Assembly: GCF_030464345.1 (NCBI RefSeq)
Contig: NZ_VCYH01000005.1
Coordinates: 1 to 64,000, forward strand
DNA from: Methanoculleus frigidifontis
Lineage (GTDB): Archaea > Halobacteriota > Methanomicrobia > Methanomicrobiales > Methanoculleaceae
DNA length: 64,000 nucleotides
Direction of reading: 5' to 3'
Position numbers and translations under genes: made by a program. The notes under the pieces were generated by a model. That model was not told where the DNA came from. It saw only the letters and a list, made by a program, of their open reading frames with translations, and ran no database searches. The number at the start of each line of letters is the position of its first letter. The first letter of the stretch is position 1. Positions 1-8,476 of the stretch are shown one piece after another.

Positions 1-2949
1 AGAGAACCCAATGCCGAGCCCTTCAGGGCGGTAGCCCTCGATGTAGCCGAAGCCGGAGGCCAGAGCGCTTCCGGAGACGTTGTTCTGCGTCATCGTGGAG
101 AGGGCGCGGTCATGGATGCCGAGGCCGGTGGCTCCGATAAGAATCATGGCTTCGGCGTTCTCGAGGAGTTCCTCGGTCTCGGCGACGACCGTGCCGGTGG
201 CAATACCCTCCGCGAAGACGACGTTGTTCTCGACAGTGGCGTGGTTGGTCACGATTCCTTGAGCATTTGCAATTGCTATAGTCTGGCTCATCACTTCCAG
301 AGCGCCCATCTCAGTCGCGACGGCGGTGGCATTATCCACCCGGGCGAGGACGTCGACGCTGTTGTCGGCGATCGATGCCCGGGGTGCGCGGATGCCGATG
401 CCGGCAGCCCTGCCGTTCACGAGCGTTCCGACATCACCGGCGATTCCTTCTGCTTCTGCAGTCGGTGCCAGGAGAGAGAGAGCCTTCACGGTGTTGCCGG
501 AGATATCGTTATCGCCATTTTTCTCCGCATCGAGCGCTATGATCCCGACCGCACGGGTGACCATGCGCGAGAGAGCAAAGTTAGCCTCGCCCGGGATCTC
601 CCCGACAGCGACGGTTTCGGATTCGCCGACCGCATAGACGTCGACGGTGTTATCGGAGATATCGTTCTCATCGGCGAGGCCGACGATACCCCGTGCGGTG
701 ATCCGGAACTGCGAGCTGCTCATTGCACTTTCGGCGTGCACCTCTCCCTCACCGGAGATTGCCCCAATGAAACCGGCTGATTCCACCGTGACGGTATTCC
801 CGCAGATATCTGCGGAGTAACCGCCGGGGCCGATGATACCGAAGCCCTGTGCAACGCCGGCCGCGGATGCCATCGCATCCTCGCTGATGACCTCGTACAT
901 CGCGATACCCGCGATCATGGAGGCAATCTCCACATCGACGGTGTTGTCGTAGATCTCGGCATCACCATCGGTGTCGGCATAGATACCGGCCGCTGCCGCG
1001 GTCGTGCGCGTGCGGGCGAATGCGGTCTCGTTCAGGCCGACCCAGACTGCCTCCGCGTACGTGCCCTCCTCGTCGAGGGATGCCGCAAACGCGTTCATCT
1101 CCGTTTCGTCCTCGGCCGTCTCGTCGTCGAGGAGGCCAATCAGGCCGCCACCCTCAGCACCTGACGCAATGGCGACTGCGATCGTTTCCTGAGCGCTCTC
1201 GACCGCGACGCAGTTCCCGGAGATCTCCGTATCCTCTGCGTCACAGAGCACTATGCCGAAGACTTCACTGAAGAGGCCGGTGTAGGCGACGCTGGCGTTC
1301 TCGCCGATCCCGATCGCCACCGCTCCTGTGCCTAAACCGGCATCGATGACGTTTTCGGAGGCGATGGCATCGTCTGAATCCTCGATCAGCATGCCCACCG
1401 ACCAGATGCCGCCATAGACCTCGCTCACGTTCTCGGTGCCGTCCACCGACATGAGGAGCATTTCGACGGCGATATCGTTCTCGAGGATCCATACTTCGTC
1501 GCTCTCATCGATGTGGAGACCGGTCGCTCCGGCCCATCCCTCGACGATTTCGCCGGCGATGTCGGCATACACCGCTGCGGCGGTCGCGGAGATTCCGGAG
1601 TCTTCCAGCCTGAAGATAAGCCCGCTCTCCGCGGTCAGGACCTCAACGTCGATGGTAACGTCGTTCCCGGCGACCTGCGACTGGTAGCATTCATCGACGA
1701 GAATGCCCTCGATACCGGCATCAACCTCGCTGACACCTTCGCCACCGATCCTCGCAGTATAGGTGACGTTGTTGTCGAGTATCTGCGCCTTTTCGGAGTC
1801 GTACGCAAGGATGCCGTAGGTTTCTTCGGTACAGTTGGCGGCGATGGCGATCTTCACCGTGTTCTCAAGAACCCGGCCTTTCAGGGCGTCGTAGAGTTCG
1901 ATACCCCATGGTTCCGCATCCTCTGCGGTCACAATCGATGTGATGGTGTTGCCTTCGACGAGGGCAAGCGCACCCCCCACCCATATTCCGTCGCCGTAGG
2001 CGTAGTCGGTGGCGTTGGCCTCGACGTCAATGATGTTGTCCAGGATCCCGACGGATTCGCCACTGGCCTTGATGCCGAGGGGGTATGCGTCGTAGAAGAC
2101 GTCCTCGCCGGGCTCGCCGAGACACCTCGCAGCGACCCCGATCACGTTCCCATCAACCAGCACATCGGTTCCGTTCACGACGATACCGGTGGGATCGAGA
2201 TACTCGTAGTCTGTCTCCTCATCAAGAGCACTGACTTCGTCCTGCCGGGCGCCTGCGCCCCACGGGACGGTCTGGAGAGCGTTCAAAGCCCCGGCATCCA
2301 TGGCCGGGACGTATTCGGCATCGACAATGACCGTGTTATCCGAGACTTCGGCGTAATCCACGTTCCAGACGACAATGCCCGCCTCTGCGGGAAGATCGCT
2401 CTCCACGGTGACGGTGTTCTCCGCTACGACGTGATCGGCGCCTCCGTTGAGGTAGATGCCGGCCGGGGGCGCGGCTGTGGTTATGCCGGAGACGACGGTG
2501 ACGGTGGTATCCCGGATCTCCACACCGTCGACCAGATTGCTGGCAATCCCGTAGGTCGTGGCATTGGTCACGGTGAAACCTTCGATGGAGACGTCGTCCG
2601 CACAGATGAGAATCCCGACGCCCCAGTACATAGCGTCGATGACGGCGTCGTCGTCGGTCACGAGTGAGACGGCCTGGCTGACGTTCAGGTGGCCGTTGTA
2701 CGTCCCACCGTCGACGATGACCGTGCCGCCTTCGGCGATGGCTTCGAGCGCCGGTTGAATACTCGAGAAGTTCAGGACGCCGTAGTCGGGCGTCGTTTCG
2801 TCATACGTTGCATTCACCCGGACGGTGTCCGGGAGCGCCCCTTCCGCCGCTGCCGCAGGCGCTGTCAGCAGTCCGAGGAGGATCAGGGTGAAAAGCGACC
2901 ATACAAGGAGATGTATGGGTGAAAATTCCTTTTTCAGTGTGCAGTTCAT
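1..2949 (-). CDS. Secreted right-handed beta-helix repeat protein, 3' end outside window
   Basis: The minus-strand frame is open for 983 codons from an ATG at 2949 to the window edge, with no stop, so the protein is incomplete at its C-terminus. Residues 1-35 are a signal peptide (basic MNCTLKK start, hydrophobic core, Ala-rich end). The rest is made of short beta-helix rungs in which N-T-V or N-x-V triplets (ENTVTVE, DNTVDVE, GNTVTVE) recur every 20-70 residues, alternating with Ala/Gly/Glu-rich turns. This is the pattern of NosD/PbH1 parallel beta-helix surface proteins of methanogens, which are usually adhesins or carbohydrate-binding cell-surface proteins. The composition is very acidic and almost free of Lys. 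The start is favoured by a GGTGA element just upstream and a TATA box near 3000. Its ligand cannot be told from sequence. Confidence 0.85.
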   Translation of the reverse strand, partial: MNCTLKKEFSPIHLLVWSLFTLILLGLLTAPAAAAEGALPDTVRVNATYDETTPDYGVLNFSSIQPALEAIAEGGTVIVDGGTYNGHLNVSQAVSLVTDDDAVIDAMYWGVGILICADDVSIEGFTVTNATTYGIASNLVDGVEIRDTTVTVVSGITTAAPPAGIYLNGGADHVVAENTVTVESDLPAEAGIVVWNVDYAEVSDNTVIVDAEYVPAMDAGALNALQTVPWGAGARQDEVSALDEETDYEYLDPTGIVVNGTDVLVDGNVIGVAARCLGEPGEDVFYDAYPLGIKASGESVGILDNIIDVEANATDYAYGDGIWVGGALALVEGNTITSIVTAEDAEPWGIELYDALKGRVLENTVKIAIAANCTEETYGILAYDSEKAQILDNNVTYTARIGGEGVSEVDAGIEGILVDECYQSQVAGNDVTIDVEVLTAESGLIFRLEDSGISATAAAVYADIAGEIVEGWAGATGLHIDESDEVWILENDIAVEMLLMSVDGTENVSEVYGGIWSVGMLIEDSDDAIASENVIDAGLGTGAVAIGIGENASVAYTGLFSEVFGIVLCDAEDTEISGNCVAVESAQETIAVAIASGAEGGGLIGLLDDETAEDETEMNAFAASLDEEGTYAEAVWVGLNETAFARTRTTAAAAGIYADTDGDAEIYDNTVDVEIASMIAGIAMYEVISEDAMASAAGVAQGFGIIGPGGYSADICGNTVTVESAGFIGAISGEGEVHAESAMSSSQFRITARGIVGLADENDISDNTVDVYAVGESETVAVGEIPGEANFALSRMVTRAVGIIALDAEKNGDNDISGNTVKALSLLAPTAEAEGIAGDVGTLVNGRAAGIGIRAPRASIADNSVDVLARVDNATAVATEMGALEVMSQTIAIANAQGIVTNHATVENNVVFAEGIATGTVVAETEELLENAEAMILIGATGLGIHDRALSTMTQNNVSGSALASGFGYIEGYRPEGLGIGFS

Positions 2950-2998
2950 AAAAATCACCGGTTCTGGTGAGCTCTATGCGAAACATGATGCGTCACCG

Positions 2999-3010
2999 TA
3001 TTTAAAAAAA
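2999..3010 (-). promoter_or_regulatory. TATA box of the beta-helix gene
   Basis: Read on the minus strand, a T-tract leads into TTTAAATA about 50 bases ahead of the ATG at 2949. This fits an archaeal promoter with a roughly 25-base untranslated leader containing GGTGA close to the start. Confidence 0.55.
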
Positions 3011-3040
3011 CCGAAATGAATTTCCGGCTCCTGGCCGGCA

Positions 3041-3052
3041 AAAAGAAAAAAT
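3041..3052 (-). terminator. T-rich archaeal terminator candidate
   Basis: On the minus strand this is a TTTTTTCTTTTT tract about 70 bases after the stop of the DUF5661 gene. Archaeal transcription commonly ends at such oligo-T tracts. A 5-bp GC hairpin (3024-3038) follows it. Confidence 0.4.
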
Positions 3053-3119
3053 CTGCTGAATTTATCCTAAAAAGTGAAGATCATTGATGCCCCTCCCGTG
3101 CCGGGATCTGCAGCCTCGC

Positions 3120-3389
3120 TCACTTTCTGCTCCAGTACTGCCGTGCCTTCTCTTCCATCTCTTCGAGCCGGTCATAGTAGTCAGGAAACTCGTTGAGGTG
3201 AGCAAGAGCAGTCTTGCCGGTGATCGGCAGATCGTCGTCCGTGACGTTCGTCGCCGGGTCGTGGAGACCGTGCTCGAGCTCGACCTCCATGCCCCGCCGG
3301 AGCTGCTCGACATCGAACTTCTCCCAGGTCAGGCCGAGCTCTTCGCCGACCTCCTGTGCCTCTTCTGCGGTGATCTCTCGGTGTGCCAT
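3120..3389 (-). CDS. DUF5661 family small protein
   Basis: This 89-residue protein carries the DUF5661 signature: an N-terminal helix, then a block with MEVELEHG, DPATNVT, TGKTALAHLNEFPDYY and a Glu-rich helix at the end. Similar small proteins are widespread in bacteria and archaea and their function is unknown. A longer reading from 3428 is possible, but GGAGGAG at 3398-3404 lies 8 bases before the ATG at 3389, which fixes the start. No signal peptide or membrane segment is visible. It is transcribed divergently from the TM2-like gene, with about 120 bases between them. Confidence 0.8.
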   Translation of the reverse strand: MAHREITAEEAQEVGEELGLTWEKFDVEQLRRGMEVELEHGLHDPATNVTDDDLPITGKTALAHLNEFPDYYDRLEEMEEKARQYWSRK

Positions 3390-3511
3390 GGGTCGTTCTC
3401 CTCCGATCGCCCCATGGCTCCGGAGCATATGATATTACCGGAAGCGATCGGCGGGGTGTTTGGGAAACCTGATGTGGTCGCTTTGCATATCCCTAATCGA
3501 GGTTGATGCAA

Positions 3512-3907
3512 ATGGCTGAATCGGTCTCTCTCAGAGACGCCATGGCGGCGGCGGAGGTCTCGCGGAAGGAGGGGAGGAAGAACCCGGCGATGGCTGCAGG
3601 CCTCTCCCTCCTCTTCAACGGTCTTGGGCAGGCGTACAACGGCCAGTTCGGAAAAGGCGTGCTGGTGCTGCTCGGCAGTCTCCTCGGCCTCTTTGTTCTG
3701 ATCGTCCCCGGCGTTGTGGTCTGGCTCTGGGGCGGCTACGATGCCTACCGGACGGCGAAGGGAATGAACGAGGGCACCGTTCCCTATCGGGCGACGAGCA
3801 TGCTGACGATCATCGTGTTTGTGATTGTCTGGGCGGTGGTCATCTTCGGGTTCTCGGCGGCGGCAGCGATGATGCTGGTGGCGATGGGGCTGCAGGGGAT
3901 GGTGTGA
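3512..3907 (+). CDS. TM2-domain-like small membrane protein
   Basis: This 131-residue protein begins with a charged cytosolic segment (about residues 1-25), followed by a TM2-type core: a first helix with GLGQAYNGQFGKG, a second strongly hydrophobic helix (VLVLLGSLLGLFVLIVPG), and a W-G-G-Y-D-A-Y-R loop. A third hydrophobic helix lies near the C-terminus. TM2 proteins have no firmly known biochemical role. Three in-frame start codons (TTG 3503, ATG 3506, ATG 3512) are close together. GAGGT at 3499-3503 is correctly spaced only for 3512, so that start is chosen. The stop is only 8 bases from the proposed left end of an insertion sequence, so the gene's own terminator may have been displaced. 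Confidence 0.7.
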   Translation: MAESVSLRDAMAAAEVSRKEGRKNPAMAAGLSLLFNGLGQAYNGQFGKGVLVLLGSLLGLFVLIVPGVVVWLWGGYDAYRTAKGMNEGTVPYRATSMLTIIVFVIVWAVVIFGFSAAAAMMLVAMGLQGMV

Positions 3908-3938
3908 CCCGCGATGGGTTCGTCCGCAACCCTTGAGC

Positions 3939-4732
3939 TCATCCCAATATTTTCCAGATCATCATTACACATGCCAGATGGATCAAGCCAAGGAATGAGT
4001 GTTCATAGCGTTCATATCTTGGAGTAACTTTCTTGAATGCCTCTATCCAGCTAAAGAACCGCTCAATGGCGCTGCGCTTCTTATAGAGTTCCGGATCGAA
4101 CCTTCGCGGCCTTCCTCGTTTCGAGTGTTTCCGGGATCTGCGATTGACCGGGATGTTGCTCTTGATCCTTCTATTCCGGTTGTACTGACGGATCTCGCGG
4201 GAATCATAGGCTGGATCTGCAGAGATGATCGCCGGGTGATCCCGAACATCCGGAATTGTAAATGCATTAAGGGTTGGTTCGTAGAGCTGGGAATCATGGA
4301 CATTTGCCGGGTAAACAGTGCAGGCGAGCGGGAGGCCATTCCGATCGACCAGAGCAATCAGTTTGTTTCCTTTTACTTTCTTATAGCCATCATAGCCGAT
4401 GGATCCCCTTTTTTAGCCGATATGTCCTTGGTATCGGTAGAACAATGCGTGAGATCGATTTTCCGGATCTCATACCCGGACTGAAGAAGGTCGAGAAAGA
4501 TCGCTTGGTATACTCCCTTCTCACAGAGTTCGAGGTGATACCGATGTACCGTCGATTTCGTGCCATATTTCTCCGGAACGTCGTGCCAGGTGCATCCGGT
4601 GGTCAGGACGTACAGGATGCCGTTGAACAACCCGCGGGGGTCACACCGAGGACGGCCGATGTGCGGCTTTGTTGGAGGAAGGTATTTCCGGATGATTTCC
4701 CAGAGATCATCGTCGATTTCACGGAAGACCAT
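3939..4732 (-). CDS. IS5-family transposase, OrfA/OrfB joined by -1 frameshift
   Basis: OrfA (4373-4732, 119 residues) carries the DUF4096-type N-terminal domain (WEIIRKYLPP, GRPRCDPR, TGCTWHDVPEKYG) and ends soon after STDTKDISAKKG. OrfB has no start codon of its own and continues in the -1 frame to a TGA at 3939-3941. It contains GYDGYKKVKGNKLIALVD, SADPAYDSREIR and the KKRSAIERFFSWIEAF block. The three acidic residues of the DDE site are therefore spread over both frames: D in the STDTKD region, D in ADPAYD and E in IERFFSWIE. A run of six A on the coding strand (4409-4414 on the plus strand) lies exactly where the frames join, as expected for programmed -1 slippage. I see no other lesion in either frame. 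Confidence 0.85.
4409..4414 (-). promoter_or_regulatory. A6 slippery site for transposase frameshift
   Basis: The coding strand reads GCT AAA AAA GGG G. A -1 slip on the A-run moves translation from OrfA into OrfB, giving AKKRGSIGYDGY. The OrfB frame has a TAA immediately upstream of the run, so it can only be entered here or further on. Confidence 0.65.
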
Positions 4733-4808
4733 GATCCTGATTTTTATCTTAGACGCCTTATAATTTTAGGACGACCTCCTTATCCGTCTCCCCTCCTACC
4801 CGGCGCCC

Positions 4809-5021
4809 ATGCAGAGGGAAACGATCGAGTCCGCCGGCTTTGCGTCGGTCGGCTACGACCGGGAGACCGAAATTCTCCGGATTGAGTTTGCGGGCGGGGG
4901 TGTCTACGAGTACGTCGGGGTGCCGCCCGAGGTCTATGAGGGGCTGCTCTCAGCGGAATCGCCGGGCTGGTTCTTCCGCGAGTTCATCCGCGAGCGGTAC
5001 CCCTCCGAAAAGATCCGCTGA
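4809..5021 (+). CDS. KTSC domain protein 1
   Basis: This 70-residue protein is essentially a single KTSC domain: a strand with SVGYDRETEILRIEF, a turn, VYEYVGVPPEVYEGLL, then SPGWFFREFIRERYP. KTSC domains are small beta-rich folds found alone or attached to nucleic-acid or enzymatic domains, and their function is not established. It is the first of three tandem copies (4809, 5069, 5335) with the same order of motifs. The nearest TATA-like stretch (4758-4767) lies at the right end of the adjacent insertion sequence, so the element may have supplied or altered its promoter. Confidence 0.8.
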   Translation: MQRETIESAGFASVGYDRETEILRIEFAGGGVYEYVGVPPEVYEGLLSAESPGWFFREFIRERYPSEKIR

Positions 5022-5036
5022 TCGGGGAACCGTAAC

Positions 5037-5045
5037 ACATATACT
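5037..5045 (+). promoter_or_regulatory. TATA box of KTSC gene 2 (leaderless)
   Basis: ACATATACT is centred about 28 bases before the ATG at 5069, and no ribosome site lies between them. This is the spacing expected for a leaderless archaeal transcript. Confidence 0.45.
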
Positions 5046-5068
5046 CTCCCGGAACCCTGCCGGCAGGC

Positions 5069-5284
5069 ATGCAGACCACAGCCGTCACATCGGGAAAGAT
5101 CGTCTCGGCCGCGTACGACCGGGACAGCTGTTCGCTTGACATCCACTTCGGAAACGGGGAGATCTTCCGCTACTATGGTGTTCCGCCGGTTGTTTACAAA
5201 GACCTGATGGAGGCAGCGTCGCCGATGGGGTACTTCGGGGATGCCATCGAGGGGCGGTACTCCTTCACCCGGATCACGCGGTGA
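5069..5284 (+). CDS. KTSC domain protein 2
   Basis: This 71-residue single-domain protein is a paralogue of its neighbours. It shows SAAYDRDSCSLDIHF, FRYYGVPPVVYKDLM and SPMGYFGDAIEGRY in the same order as copies 1 and 3. The function of KTSC proteins is unknown. It probably has its own leaderless promoter at 5037-5045. Its TGA overlaps a GTG at 5281 that could be read as the start of copy 3, but alignment of the three proteins argues against that start. Confidence 0.8.
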   Translation: MQTTAVTSGKIVSAAYDRDSCSLDIHFGNGEIFRYYGVPPVVYKDLMEAASPMGYFGDAIEGRYSFTRITR

Positions 5285-5334
5285 CGGCGGAGAACGGCGC
5301 AACTCGTATCGCCCCCGGGAGTATTATCCGCGCC

Positions 5335-5559
5335 ATGGATCGCAGACCGCTACAGTCCGGGCTTCTCCGGTCGGCAGGCTACGACCGGGGCAGCAGAGCG
5401 CTTGAGATCGAGTTTGCGGACGGGAGGGTCGTCCAGTACTACAACGTCGACTCCGCGGTCTACCGGAACCGGATCGAGGCAGCGACGCCGGAGGCGTTCT
5501 TCCACGAGGTGATCGAAGGGAGCTTCCCTTCGGCACCGGTGAAGGAGGCGTACCGGTAG
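5335..5559 (+). CDS. KTSC domain protein 3
   Basis: This is the third tandem KTSC protein, 74 residues if started at the ATG at 5335. It has SAGYDRGSRALEIEF, VVQYYNVDSAVYRN and TPEAFFHEVIEGSFP. A GTG at 5281 would add 18 residues. I prefer 5335 because it gives the same distance from start to the GYDR motif as in copies 1 and 2. The three copies differ at many positions, so the duplication is not recent. Function is unknown. Confidence 0.75.
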   Translation: MDRRPLQSGLLRSAGYDRGSRALEIEFADGRVVQYYNVDSAVYRNRIEAATPEAFFHEVIEGSFPSAPVKEAYR

Positions 5560-5631
5560 TCGCGGCGGGCACCGAAACCGGCAAGACCTCTCCCGGCGAA
5601 AGGTCTCCATACGTCTATCGGAGTCTGCGCC

Positions 5632-6531
5632 ATGCCGCCCGAAGATCGATGCCCCTGTATCCGTTTCGCCTGCCCCGACATTCCGGCGCTCCGGGCGGAG
5701 GGTTGCCTGCCCGTGGATATGCACATCCATACGGAGCACTCCGACGGCAGGCCACGGGTGGCCGCCCTGCTCCGGGCCTGCAGTCGCCTCGGCATCGGCG
5801 TTGCGATCACCGACCACAACCAGGTGGGCGGCGTCGAGGAGGCGGTGCGGCTTTCCCGGGACTACCTGGGCGTCGTCGTCATTCCGGGAATGGAGGTCAG
5901 TGCCGCCGATGGGCCGCATATCCTTCTCTACTTCTCCGATACTGCAGAACTCCGGGAGTTTTACGACCGTCACGTCCGGGAGTACAAGCAGGAAAGCCCC
6001 TTTCTTGCGATCCGCCGGACCACGGAAGAGATCCTGGATGCCGCCGAGGGTACGGGCGCCGTCGTCGTCGCCGCCCACCCGTTCGGCTACGCCTTCTTCA
6101 ACAAGGGTGTCTGCAAATGCATCGACCGGGGCTACCTCGACCCGTCCGTCCTCGACCGGTTCGACGGGATTGAGGCGATATGCGGAAATATGGCGCATCC
6201 CCTGAATGAGAAGGCTGTCTCTCTCGCGCTGCAGCGGCGGCTGCCCGCTACCGGGGGAACGGATGGGCACATCCTCCCCGACATTGGGGGTGTGGTTACG
6301 GCAGCGGAGGCCGAGGATGCGGACGGGTTTCTGGATGCAATCGTGCGAAAGCGTGCCTGCATCGTCGGGCGGGAGAAGAACTTCCTGCACAAAGGGGTGA
6401 TGGGCGCCGCAATCCTCCCGAAGTACCTGCCGCACACGGTCCCGTCGCTCCGCATCCACTACGAGCAGAACATCCCCCGGCTTCGCCGGTTCGTCGACCG
6501 TTCCCGCCGGCAGCGGTCAGAGGATCGGTGA
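5632..6531 (+). CDS. PHP domain metal-dependent phosphoesterase
   Basis: This 299-residue cytosolic protein has the PHP-family metal ligands in order: DMHIHTEHSDG near residue 28, ITDHNQVGG near 60, an acidic GMEVSAADGPH block, AAHPFGY near 147 and GTDGHILPDIGG near 215. These suit a TrpH/YciV-like phosphoesterase that hydrolyses nucleotide or oligonucleotide phosphates with a multi-metal centre. The natural substrate is not evident. A short Cys-containing N-terminus (CPCIRFACP) precedes the domain and could bind an additional metal. Its last 15 bases overlap the end of the convergent cardiolipin synthase gene. Confidence 0.85.
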   Translation: MPPEDRCPCIRFACPDIPALRAEGCLPVDMHIHTEHSDGRPRVAALLRACSRLGIGVAITDHNQVGGVEEAVRLSRDYLGVVVIPGMEVSAADGPHILLYFSDTAELREFYDRHVREYKQESPFLAIRRTTEEILDAAEGTGAVVVAAHPFGYAFFNKGVCKCIDRGYLDPSVLDRFDGIEAICGNMAHPLNEKAVSLALQRRLPATGGTDGHILPDIGGVVTAAEAEDADGFLDAIVRKRACIVGREKNFLHKGVMGAAILPKYLPHTVPSLRIHYEQNIPRLRRFVDRSRRQRSEDR

Positions 6532-7953
6532 GAGGAGGCGGGAGACTGACTCTTTGACCTTCACCCACATCGGCCGTGCGGCGTAGTGGTCGGGCGTGAT
6601 CTCGGTTGCGTGGGCGACATCCTCCTCGAAGAGCCGTAGCAGCTCGGTGGCGGTTTCCCGGCCGTAGATGAATGCGTTCGTCTCGAAGTTCAGCCGGAAA
6701 CTCCGGACATCCCAGTTCGTGCTCCCGACCGAGACTGCCCGGCCGTCGACGACGATCGCCTTGCTGTGCAGAAATCCGGTGTTGTAGGTGAAGAACCGGA
6801 CGCCGGCATCGATCAGGTTTCCGATGTACGAGTAGGTCGCCCAGTAAACGAAGGGGTGGTCGGGTTTGTCGGGTATCATCACCTGCACGTCGACGCCGGA
6901 GAGCGCGGCGATCCGGAGGGCATCGATGATGCTCACGTCGGGAATAAAGTAGGGCGTCTGGATGGCAATCGTCTCGCGGGCGCTGCCGATCAGATTCAGG
7001 AAGGCCTCTTTGATCTCGGTTCCCCGGGTGTCGGGGCCGCTTGAGACGATCTGGACGGCAGCATTCCCGGGTGCCGCCACCTCCGGGAAGTACTCCGTGG
7101 CGAGATTGAGGTCTTCGCCTGTTGCGTACTTCCAGTCCAGGGAGAACCGGAGCTGGAGCAGTCGTGCGGCAGGGCCGGCGATCTTCAGGTGCGTATCGCG
7201 CCAGTACCCGAAGTACGGGTCTCTGCCGAGGTACTCCTCCCCGACGTTCAGGCCGCCGATGTACCCGAATGCGCCGTCGATAACCGTGATCTTGCGGTGG
7301 TTGCGGTAGTTGATCCGGAGCGGGAGAAGGAGGAAGAAGGACGAGTAGAAGGGGGCGGCCTTCCCGCCGGCAGCGATGAGCGGGTCGAAGAAGTCACGGG
7401 GGAGGCAGATGGAGCCGACAGTATCGTAGAGGAGGCGGACTTCTACCCCTTCGCGTGCTTTCGCTGCCAGAGCCTCAACGAACCGTCTGCCGAGGTCGTC
7501 GTTCCGGATGATGTAGACCTCGATGTGAATGTGGTGGCGGGCGCCCGCTATCGCCGCAAAGAACGACTCGAACATCTCCTTGCCGCCGGCGAAGGCCTCT
7601 ATCCGGTTCCCCTCGCTCAGGAACGCGTTGCTGCTCCTGATCAGCATGGCGATGAGACCCTGGAAGGCGGCGAGTTCCTCATCGAGCAGAGGCCCGGTAT
7701 GGTCGATCTTTGGCGTGTGCCAGTCGCGGAGGCGCTGTTTGAGGGTGCGGTCGCTCTTTGCCTTTGCCGAAAACTCCCGCCGTCGGAAGTAACCCCGGCC
7801 GAAGATGATGTAGAGCACGAATCCGGCAGTAGGCAGGAGAAAGAGGATCAGCAGCCATGCCAGTGCGGCGGTCGGGTCTTCCCGCTCTGAAAAGACGATG
7901 ACGACGGCGAAGACGGTATTGATGAGCAGGATAAAGAGGACCGGATCGACCAT
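6517..7953 (-). CDS. cls: Cardiolipin synthase-like phospholipase D superfamily protein
   Basis: This protein of about 478 residues has a PLD-nuclease-type N-terminus of two membrane helices (PVLFILLINTVFAVVIVF and the WLLILFLLPTAGFVLYIIFG region), followed by two HKD phosphodiesterase motifs: NHRKITVIDG...GGLNVGEEY near residue 225 and LHSKAIVVDG...GSTNWDVRS near residue 395. That is the full bacterial ClsA layout. It should join two phospholipids or a phospholipid and a polyol at the membrane; in archaea such enzymes make archaeal cardiolipin analogues. The ATG at 7953 (MVDPVLF) places the first helix directly at the N-terminus and is preferred to a GTG at 7977. It converges with the PHP gene, overlapping by 15 bases. 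Confidence 0.85.
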   Translation of the reverse strand: MVDPVLFILLINTVFAVVIVFSEREDPTAALAWLLILFLLPTAGFVLYIIFGRGYFRRREFSAKAKSDRTLKQRLRDWHTPKIDHTGPLLDEELAAFQGLIAMLIRSSNAFLSEGNRIEAFAGGKEMFESFFAAIAGARHHIHIEVYIIRNDDLGRRFVEALAAKAREGVEVRLLYDTVGSICLPRDFFDPLIAAGGKAAPFYSSFFLLLPLRINYRNHRKITVIDGAFGYIGGLNVGEEYLGRDPYFGYWRDTHLKIAGPAARLLQLRFSLDWKYATGEDLNLATEYFPEVAAPGNAAVQIVSSGPDTRGTEIKEAFLNLIGSARETIAIQTPYFIPDVSIIDALRIAALSGVDVQVMIPDKPDHPFVYWATYSYIGNLIDAGVRFFTYNTGFLHSKAIVVDGRAVSVGSTNWDVRSFRLNFETNAFIYGRETATELLRLFEEDVAHATEITPDHYAARPMWVKVKESVSRLLSPIL

Positions 7954-8047
7954 CGGATGCGCCGTATGCCGCACCACAGCATAAATCCTTGCAGCACCGT
8001 AAGGGGGTGGCCGCCGGGCGCATTACCGCAGAGTTTGCCCGCGCCTC

Positions 8048-8476
8048 TCACCTCTCCCGCTCCCTGCAGTACCTCTCGAAGTGTTCCGTGCATCCCCTGC
8101 CAGGCGGCGAATTTCTGAGATACTCCACAAAGAGCCTGAGACGTTCTGCGGTTTCGCTGCTCACATGGTGCTCGATCTGGCAGGCGTCTGCCTCTGCAAT
8201 ATCGTGATCCACGCCGAGCATCTCCAGGAACGATGCCACGATTCTGTGCTTTTTCTGCAGGTCGCAGGCCATCCGTCGCCCGGTAGGAGTCAGGATAGCG
8301 CCCGAGTAGGATTTGTACTCGATAAGACCGCCCTTCTCCAGTTTCCGGAGCATCTCGGTGACTGAAGGCGGTCTGACAGCGATCTCCTGGGCGATCATCC
8401 CGGTCTGCGCCCGTCCCTCTCTTCTCTCGAGCGCATCGATCGTCTCGATATACTCTTCAACGGTTTTTTTTCTCAC
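8048..8476 (-). CDS. DtxR/MntR-family metal-dependent repressor
   Basis: This 142-residue protein has an N-terminal winged helix (EEYIETIDALE, QEIAVRPPSVTEMLRKLEKGGLIEYKSY) and a metal-binding/dimerisation domain (RIVASFLEMLGVDHDIAEADACQIEHHVSSETAERL). The expected Glu, Cys and His ligands (EADACQIEHH) are present. It has no C-terminal SH3-like domain, as in MntR-type members. The start is GTG at 8476: GGAGG at 8483-8487 lies 6 bases upstream, and the GTGA overlaps the feoB stop by 4 bases. As the third gene of feoA-feoB-dtxR, it probably senses Fe(II) or Mn(II) and represses its own operon through the two palindromes upstream of feoA. Confidence 0.88.
   Translation of the reverse strand: MRKKTVEEYIETIDALERREGRAQTGMIAQEIAVRPPSVTEMLRKLEKGGLIEYKSYSGAILTPTGRRMACDLQKKHRIVASFLEMLGVDHDIAEADACQIEHHVSSETAERLRLFVEYLRNSPPGRGCTEHFERYCRERER

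Larger units (their letters stand above)
3916..4778 (-). mobile_element. IS5-family (IS427-group-like) insertion sequence
   Basis: The element is about 0.86 kb and holds two overlapping minus-strand reading frames of an IS5-type transposase. Its proposed ends are imperfect 10-base inverted repeats matching at 8 of 10 positions: GGGTTCGTCC at 3916-3925, and GAGGTCGTCC read inward from 4778. The size and two-frame layout match the IS427 group of IS5. I could not find a convincing target-site duplication, so the exact ends are uncertain by a few bases. Both frames look intact, so the copy may still be functional. It sits between the TM2-like gene and the KTSC gene trio. Confidence 0.75.

Noticed and set aside
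3913-4781. Target-site duplication flanking the IS5-like element
   Set aside because: Bases outside the proposed inverted repeats do not match, so no duplication is claimed.
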